This document shows, piece after piece, positions 45,431 through 64,000 of a stretch of 64,000 nucleotides of DNA; the first letter of the stretch is position 1, and every line of letters begins with the position of its first letter. Position numbers and translations under genes: made by a program. The notes beneath the pieces were generated by a model. The model saw only the letters and a program-made list of their open reading frames with translations. It was not told where the DNA came from and did not search any database. Source of the DNA: Xiphias gladius (Eukaryota; Chordata; Actinopteri; Istiophoriformes; Xiphiidae); the NCBI RefSeq assembly GCF_016859285.1, contig NC_053413.1, positions 12,946,001 to 13,010,000 of the forward strand, read 5' to 3'.

Positions 45431-46596
45431 TCAGATTCAGTGTGAATCTCTAGGCCAGAATGAGAAAATATGGGTCGCATGTATGGCAAGAATTAGTAGT
45501 AGCAGAATCATATGATGATAATATTATCCTATCATGATATCTTCAACATTTTTTGTTGTTGGCTGAAAAAAAAAAAAAGCTGGTGCCAGTGGCAGTGACT
45601 GGAGGACTGTGGTTTGACTGTGCCGCTCCTAAAAATGCATGTGTGGAGCTGAATGAATCTGAAATGAATAGTGCCTCATTTTGCAGGATGACCAACAAGA
45701 GGCCTAATAGGGATTTTCATCTTAGTTCACAGGCTGATCAACTTTCTTCGAACATGCAAGACGCCTACTGTAAAGTCTGCAAACACTGCTTCACCTACTC
45801 TGTGAAATTCAAGGCGTATAACCTGACAGCAGTGCAGGCTGTTGATCTGGAACAAACTCTTGTTTACCTGTTCACCTTATCTTTAGGCTATACCAATTCA
45901 AATGCAATAGTGGTGTGGTGGTGCAGATGGGTTGAGCCTGAGTCGCTGCTCTTTTTTTTTTCGTGCTCTTCAGCATTGGATTTCAGCAACATCCAACATC
46001 ATTTAGCTGCTTATTTTCCTTATGCTGAGAGTCCAGCTTTACCTTGTCAGATGATCAGGCAAAAGTGAGGGCAGTGTCTGCAGTAGGTCAGCTCTTAATC
46101 ACCTTCAAGCTAAATTTATAATGTTGCGATTATGCCAAAAATGTCTTGACAACACAGACCAATGAGATATGATTTCACAGAGCCTAAGTCAACAGAGACT
46201 GTTGGGTCAAATCATCAACTATTGCATGTAACTTAGCGTGGATGCGCACTCCTCCACACGTTGTGTTTACAGAGGAGAGAATAGTCTATTATATTACTGT
46301 CATGACAGTAAGTAGCGTCTAACGCATTTACCCTTATCTATCTGACTGGTCAGCTTCAACAATTACAAATCAGCAGATACAACGCTAGCAATAAAGCAAT
46401 TTTACCGAGCTCGCACATAACCCAAGCGCACACGCACCGCAGTCCCGTTTAGCTAGCATGGGAGATGGTTAGCTAATAACACTGGCACTAAGCCTCAAGT
46501 CAAACAGTTTAAGAAGCTTAGGCTACTTGTTAGCTTTACATAGCTAGTGAATTTAGCGTTCGGATTACAGCAAAACCCACAAAAAAAGCTAGTTAC

Positions 46597-46957
46597 CGTT
46601 GGAGCTCATACGAAGCCGACTTGTTTAACCGGCGGTCGGAAGGGGAAGCGGATAGCTAGCCAGGCCGAGGGGAGAGAGGCATCATCCGCTAGTTAGCTGG
46701 ACGGGCGGGGTGCGCGCTGACAGCTTCCCCGCCGACAACACAAATCTGCCCCTGTGATGCGATTAAGACTCACCTGTTTCTAAAAATACATGGGATGAAA
46801 ACGCTGTGCCGCGGGTGTTTCCGTGCTGCCGACAGAATCTGTCACGACGGTACCGCGCTCGGTGTTGTCGGTGCTGTTTGTCCTGCCTGGCTGTCCCTCC
46901 TCCTTGTCTAACGGTGTCCCCTCCTTGCTGGATCTTTCTCTGCCGCTCCGCAGCGGT

Positions 46958-46992
<35 letters not shown>

Positions 46993-47040
46993 CAGCCCTG
47001 CCCGCTGCCCGCAGGAGCACCGCCTCCATCCATCCTCCAG
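46597..47040 (-). promoter_or_regulatory. wdr47: wdr47 CpG-rich promoter and non-coding first exon(s)
   Basis: The segment is rich in CpG (for example GGACGGGCGGGGTGCGCGCT at 46699-46718) and contains a GC box. Two donors are visible on the minus strand: AACAG|GTGAGTC (donor bases 46772-46773) and CCAACG|GTAACTAG (46595-46596). Either could end a 5' UTR exon that joins the start-codon exon, whose acceptor is at 45317-45318. The 5' exon ending at 46774 would include the CAG repeat. The start site is not resolved. Confidence 0.5.
46961..46990. repeat. (CTG)10 trinucleotide repeat; (CAG)10 in the sense strand of wdr47
   Basis: Ten perfect CTG units on the plus strand, CAG in the direction of wdr47 transcription. 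It lies in the likely 5' UTR exon or promoter. One open frame across it reads poly-Ser but has no support as protein. Confidence 0.9.
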
Positions 47041-50000
47041 ACACATGAAACTTCACACCATCACACAATGTAACGGAGATAGGAGGGTGGTACGGAGAAG
47101 GGGTGCAGATTATGGCAAATATCAGAGTATTAAAATATACACACACACGCCAAAAGACAGAGGCGTGCAAAGGCGCTGAAAGTGGGGTCGCTTTTATTTT
47201 AGGTGCATCAGTGTCCTTTTCAGCTTTCAGCTTTCCTCGCTCATTGCCCGTCATGGACGGATTACTCAACAGGCCAACCGGGCACAGGTCCAGGGGGTCC
47301 CACAGCGTCAGGGAGCTCCTGCTTTCACCTGCAAAATATCCCAGAGGGAGATACAAAAGGACCACAAAGAGGCACAAAATAGTCCCCCAAAAAGCCAGAA
47401 ATGACCACAAAGAGATGCAACCTGACCAGGAAGAAACAAGAAAGAACCACAAAGAGATGCAAAACAACACAAAACATCCACAGAGAGACAAAACAATGAG
47501 CACAGCCATGTCATTTGTGGCCATTTTGTGTCTCTTTCAGTCTCAGTGTCTTGCTCCTATGTATGTAGGCTGGGGAGCTTTTTACATGCCCAAGGGCCCT
47601 TTGCGTCAAAATCCGTCCATGTTGCCCGTTTGTATCACCTGGATCACCTGAATTATCTAAATTTGACTGAAAAGATGGAGGAAATGTCTGTAAGCTGTTA
47701 GTGCTCTCTGTGCCTGCAGTATCCTGTCTTCACTAGGACATGCCCTTTATGGCTCCTCCCGTGCGTCCCTACCATTTCACAGTCTCCAGTGCCTCCACAC
47801 ACAAGGTAGGTGGCCTCTTTAACCCTCCACATCACTTGTCAGAGCCAGTCTAAGTTGTTATAAAATGCCAAATTTAGTCAGTCCATGGAAAACCATTACA
47901 ATAAAGTCACATTACACACACTATACACCCTGTATTTATATAGGAAGTGTTTATAGCGATATTTCTAAGAAAATCCTACTGTGCCTGTCAGTGTCCCACT
48001 ACAGTGGTTCAAGGCAGCTTTCATTAATCCATAAAGTCAGGATGTGTCAGTTTTGAAAATTAACATGTAAAACTTACTATAATGAATTGATATCGAAAAA
48101 TACAGGTTTTCTGAATAACTTATTAATGCTCTATTAAATAGAAGAGTATATAGTAATCACTGTCTGCCAGAATAACTTTTTGCTTATTTTTTCTTTTTTA
48201 GTCTTGGCAGAATTACACAGCAACTATGCCGATGTGTGCCTAGTCCTGCAGAGTATGTAGACCTATTGTAAGCTGTCTGTCCTTGTATATCCTACATGGC
48301 ACATAATGAGCAAGGCCGTACTCACGATATCTGCTTAATGTCTGTCCGTTCTGGAAAAGGGATTATTTATGTTATTTACTTATGTATTTGAAAAGAACTA
48401 GAGAGTGATGTCACGTCAAACAGCAGAGTAAAGTACACTTGAGTCGCTCAAGATGGGAATATGAAATGAGACACCATGGGTACTGTTGATAGCTGGCATT
48501 TTAATAAAGCTCAAAGGATAAAAAAACAACAAAAATCCATGAACAGTTGAGAATATTTAGTTAACTAAAAAGAAAATGGATTCAGAGTTGGAAAAAATAG
48601 TATGATTTTCTCAGTTTACTTACTGGATTTCATACAATACCACAATAAAGCCTCATTAAGACTTTATATACATTGCCTCCTTGGCTACACTTTGCTCTCA
48701 ACACACTTCATTCCACAACTGCACTGCTTCATCAGTACGCACCTCTACCAGGTAAAGGTCGCTACAAAAAATACTTCTATATGCCAAAATATATCTGTAC
48801 AGTGTCAACTAATATTAAAGGAACATATGATAACAAATGTAACAGTAATGTAAAAGTAAAGTAACAAGCGGGACAGTCCTGAAGAGGGAACATCTTTGAT
48901 TAGACTTAACGACAGTGGACAGGGTCTTGATGTGCTATCGTAAGTGAATTCATTTATGTACAATTGTGGACTACTTTGAGGGTAATTGAGACCTAATGGT
49001 TAAGACAATATCCACATTAAAGTGACATTTGGAGTATCTAGTATTTAGTTCCAACTTCAACACGGTCAGTGGTGATTAGTTAAATTACTCTTAGATCATT
49101 GCACAGACTGATGACACAGTGTGGGATTTCCGTCTATTCTAATACTGATGATAGTTTTATCAGTAATACTGTTGAGTGATCACACTTTTTGCATTTGTAG
49201 CACAATAAAAGGCCCCAAATGACAACAGACTAATACAGGTACATGATAAATTATAAAAGCTACTGAAAAGCTACTACAAGCTGACTTGTTCATTTTGAAT
49301 GGAACTGCCATTATATACAAACTAATTTAACTTATATACGTATTGTATATTATGTTTCTCTGAATAAAATCTAAGATGCCTCTTTAAAATATCTTCAATA
49401 ATAAATTAAGAGTCTATTGCAGGTGCTTTCCATAATTGTTTGATGTTACTCCGTTTGCACAATAATCTCATCACTTGACACTTTTGTAAAGTAAGTGCAA
49501 TCGCCAACTGAGGTATTTTCCTCACTCTTCTTGGCACTTCACTATGCACACACATACACAATTTTGAACTGTTCAGAAGTTTTTCAGTTCACATGTAAAA
49601 AAAAAAAAAAAAAAACACATGCCTGTATAGCAGCAAAAAATGCTGCCTCTACCTGATCGCAGATCAGACAGGCCACCCTTTTAACGACCATGGAGGGGGC
49701 GTAATCTGATCCCAGATCTGTGTGTACGCACAACCTCTCCGGTACCAACACAGACTTTTTCAACAGGCGCTGACAAAATGACACCAACACTCACAGCGCA
49801 CCCATATGACACAAAACAAGCATAAGGCCACACATGATCAACTTATAGAAACCAAACTGCCTCTTTCAGAGGCGTGACATTCAGTGCTTCAGTGGTTCAA
49901 CTAGGTAAGGCATTGGTCCGCCTATTATTTTCTTCTCTTTTTTTTGGCACACAAGAACATTGATACACATGCTGACAAGTACACACTTGTGCCCCTTTTA

Positions 50001-50163
50001 AGTAGTCCAGAGTGTAACAGTCAGCTCTGTATTGTAACAACAACGTCTGAGAGGCCCACTTGTGTTCTACATTCCAGTTGTGATTTATAACAGTGGGACC
50101 ACATGTCCCTTTAATGAAAAAGTAAAATCCACAAATTCTTCTGTGTTGCCCAACCATCTGGCA
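47041..50163. other. Intergenic region upstream of wdr47 and 3' UTR side of camsap2
   Basis: No conserved gene is seen. The left part holds a degenerate minisatellite (47355-47490). The right part, perhaps from 48475 to 50163, is probably the camsap2 3' UTR; a minus-strand ATTAAA near 48493-48498 is a possible poly(A) signal but is not compelling. An A-run of about 17 is found at 49598-49614. Confidence 0.45.
47355..47490 (+). repeat. Degenerate minisatellite with ACCACAAAGAGATGCAAAA-type units
   Basis: The motif recurs: GGACCACAAAGAGGCACAAA (47359-), TGACCACAAAGAGATGCAAC (47402-), GAACCACAAAGAGATGCAAA (47444-) and CATCCACAGAGAGACAAAAC (47476-). The unit is about 20 bases with 42-base higher spacing. 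From memory similar arrays are common in fish genomes. Confidence 0.7.
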
Positions 50164-63659
<13,496 letters not shown>

Positions 63660-63790
63660 CTGAAACCATGGCAACGGCACAGCGACATCACCCATATGTG
63701 TTGGGGTGGATATTTACGGTTGGAATTTGGTGCAAACATCTGCAGACAAACTTTTATCTATATGCACCACTGCGCACACACACAACTCAA

Positions 63791-63848
63791 TCTCTCTCTC
63801 ACACACACACACGCGCGCACGCACACACACAAAAACAAACACACACAC
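63791..63848. repeat. (TC)n/(AC)n microsatellite beside copy 2
   Basis: TCTCTCTCTC (63791-63800) followed by AC and GC dinucleotides and AAAAACAAAC; it leads into the 183-bp repeat. Confidence 0.85.
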
Positions 63849-64000
63849 AAGGGAGGGTTGATAGAAAAGGCCAGACAGGAAGTAAAGGAAAAGATAAGGC
63901 AGAGTTTATGTTTAGAAAAAGAATAGATGAGAAGAAAATTACCCTACTTTTCAAACTGGTATTTGTGCAATATACAGTAGGTAATTTGAATCACGCAAAA
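63818..64000 (+). repeat. 183-bp direct repeat, copy 2, cut by the window edge
   Basis: Exact copy of 62424-62606, continuing to the last base, so the true length of the duplication is unknown. Bases just before it (GCGCGC) differ from the AC run before copy 1. Confidence 0.95.

Noticed and set aside
45553-46068. Open frame of 171 codons on the plus strand in wdr47 intron 1
   Set aside because: No recognisable domain, contains a poly-Lys and a poly-Phe run from simple tracts, and no splice or promoter context. Most likely chance.
46763-47651. Long open frames on both strands (253 codons minus, 182 codons plus) over the wdr47 promoter and minisatellite
   Set aside because: The minus frame is driven by the (CAG)10 tract and by the minisatellite, and the plus frame overlaps the same repeats. 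Neither has a recognisable domain.

Overview
The window is vertebrate nuclear DNA, almost certainly from a ray-finned (teleost) fish. Five multi-exon genes with GT-AG introns are present. The intergenic and intronic DNA carries long (AC)n microsatellites and dispersed elements that I recognise from memory as typical of teleost genomes. The gene set and its order, fndc7 - aknad1 - gpsm2 - wdr47, match the block that holds FNDC7, AKNAD1, GPSM2 and WDR47 on human 1p13. STXBP3 and CLCC1, which lie in the human block, are not seen here, and a CAMSAP2-type gene follows wdr47 instead.

Layout: (1) 1-7432, minus strand: fndc7-like gene of tandem fibronectin-III exons; the signal-peptide exon is present and the 3' end runs off the left edge. 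(2) About 7.5-10.8 kb: intergenic, with repeat relics. (3) 10.8-22.96 kb, minus: a 1225-aa AKNA-family protein (aknad1-like) on 20 coding exons in consistent phase; one intron holds a broken coiled-coil sequence on the opposite strand. (4) About 22.96-23.8 kb: divergent promoter region with an exact RFX X-box on the aknad1 side and CCAAT/GC boxes on the gpsm2 side. (5) About 23.8-34.5 kb, plus: gpsm2 (LGN), 664 aa, with TPR and GoLoco motifs. (6) About 34.46-47.04 kb, minus: wdr47, 915 aa, tail to tail with gpsm2; the likely 5' UTR exon carries (CAG)10. (7) 47-50.1 kb: intergenic plus the likely camsap2 3' UTR. (8) 50164-63659, minus: camsap2-like microtubule minus-end binding protein, from the calponin-homology exons to the CKK domain; its 5' end lies beyond the right edge. 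The last 183 bases of the window repeat 62424-62606 exactly.

The genes are not an operon. Three of them (AKNA family, LGN, CAMSAP) act at centrosomes, spindle poles or microtubule minus ends, and WDR47 is also linked to microtubule regulation in neurons. This is a loose functional theme and shared regulation is not shown. I found no CRISPR array, phage, toxin or defence system, no rRNA or tRNA gene, and nothing I would call a new biological system. The most unusual items are the broken repeated coiled-coil sequence inside aknad1, the apparent loss of the second GoLoco motif in gpsm2, the X-box elements, and the exact end-of-window duplication. Exon limits were read by eye from splice signals and reading-phase continuity; no alignment or search was run.
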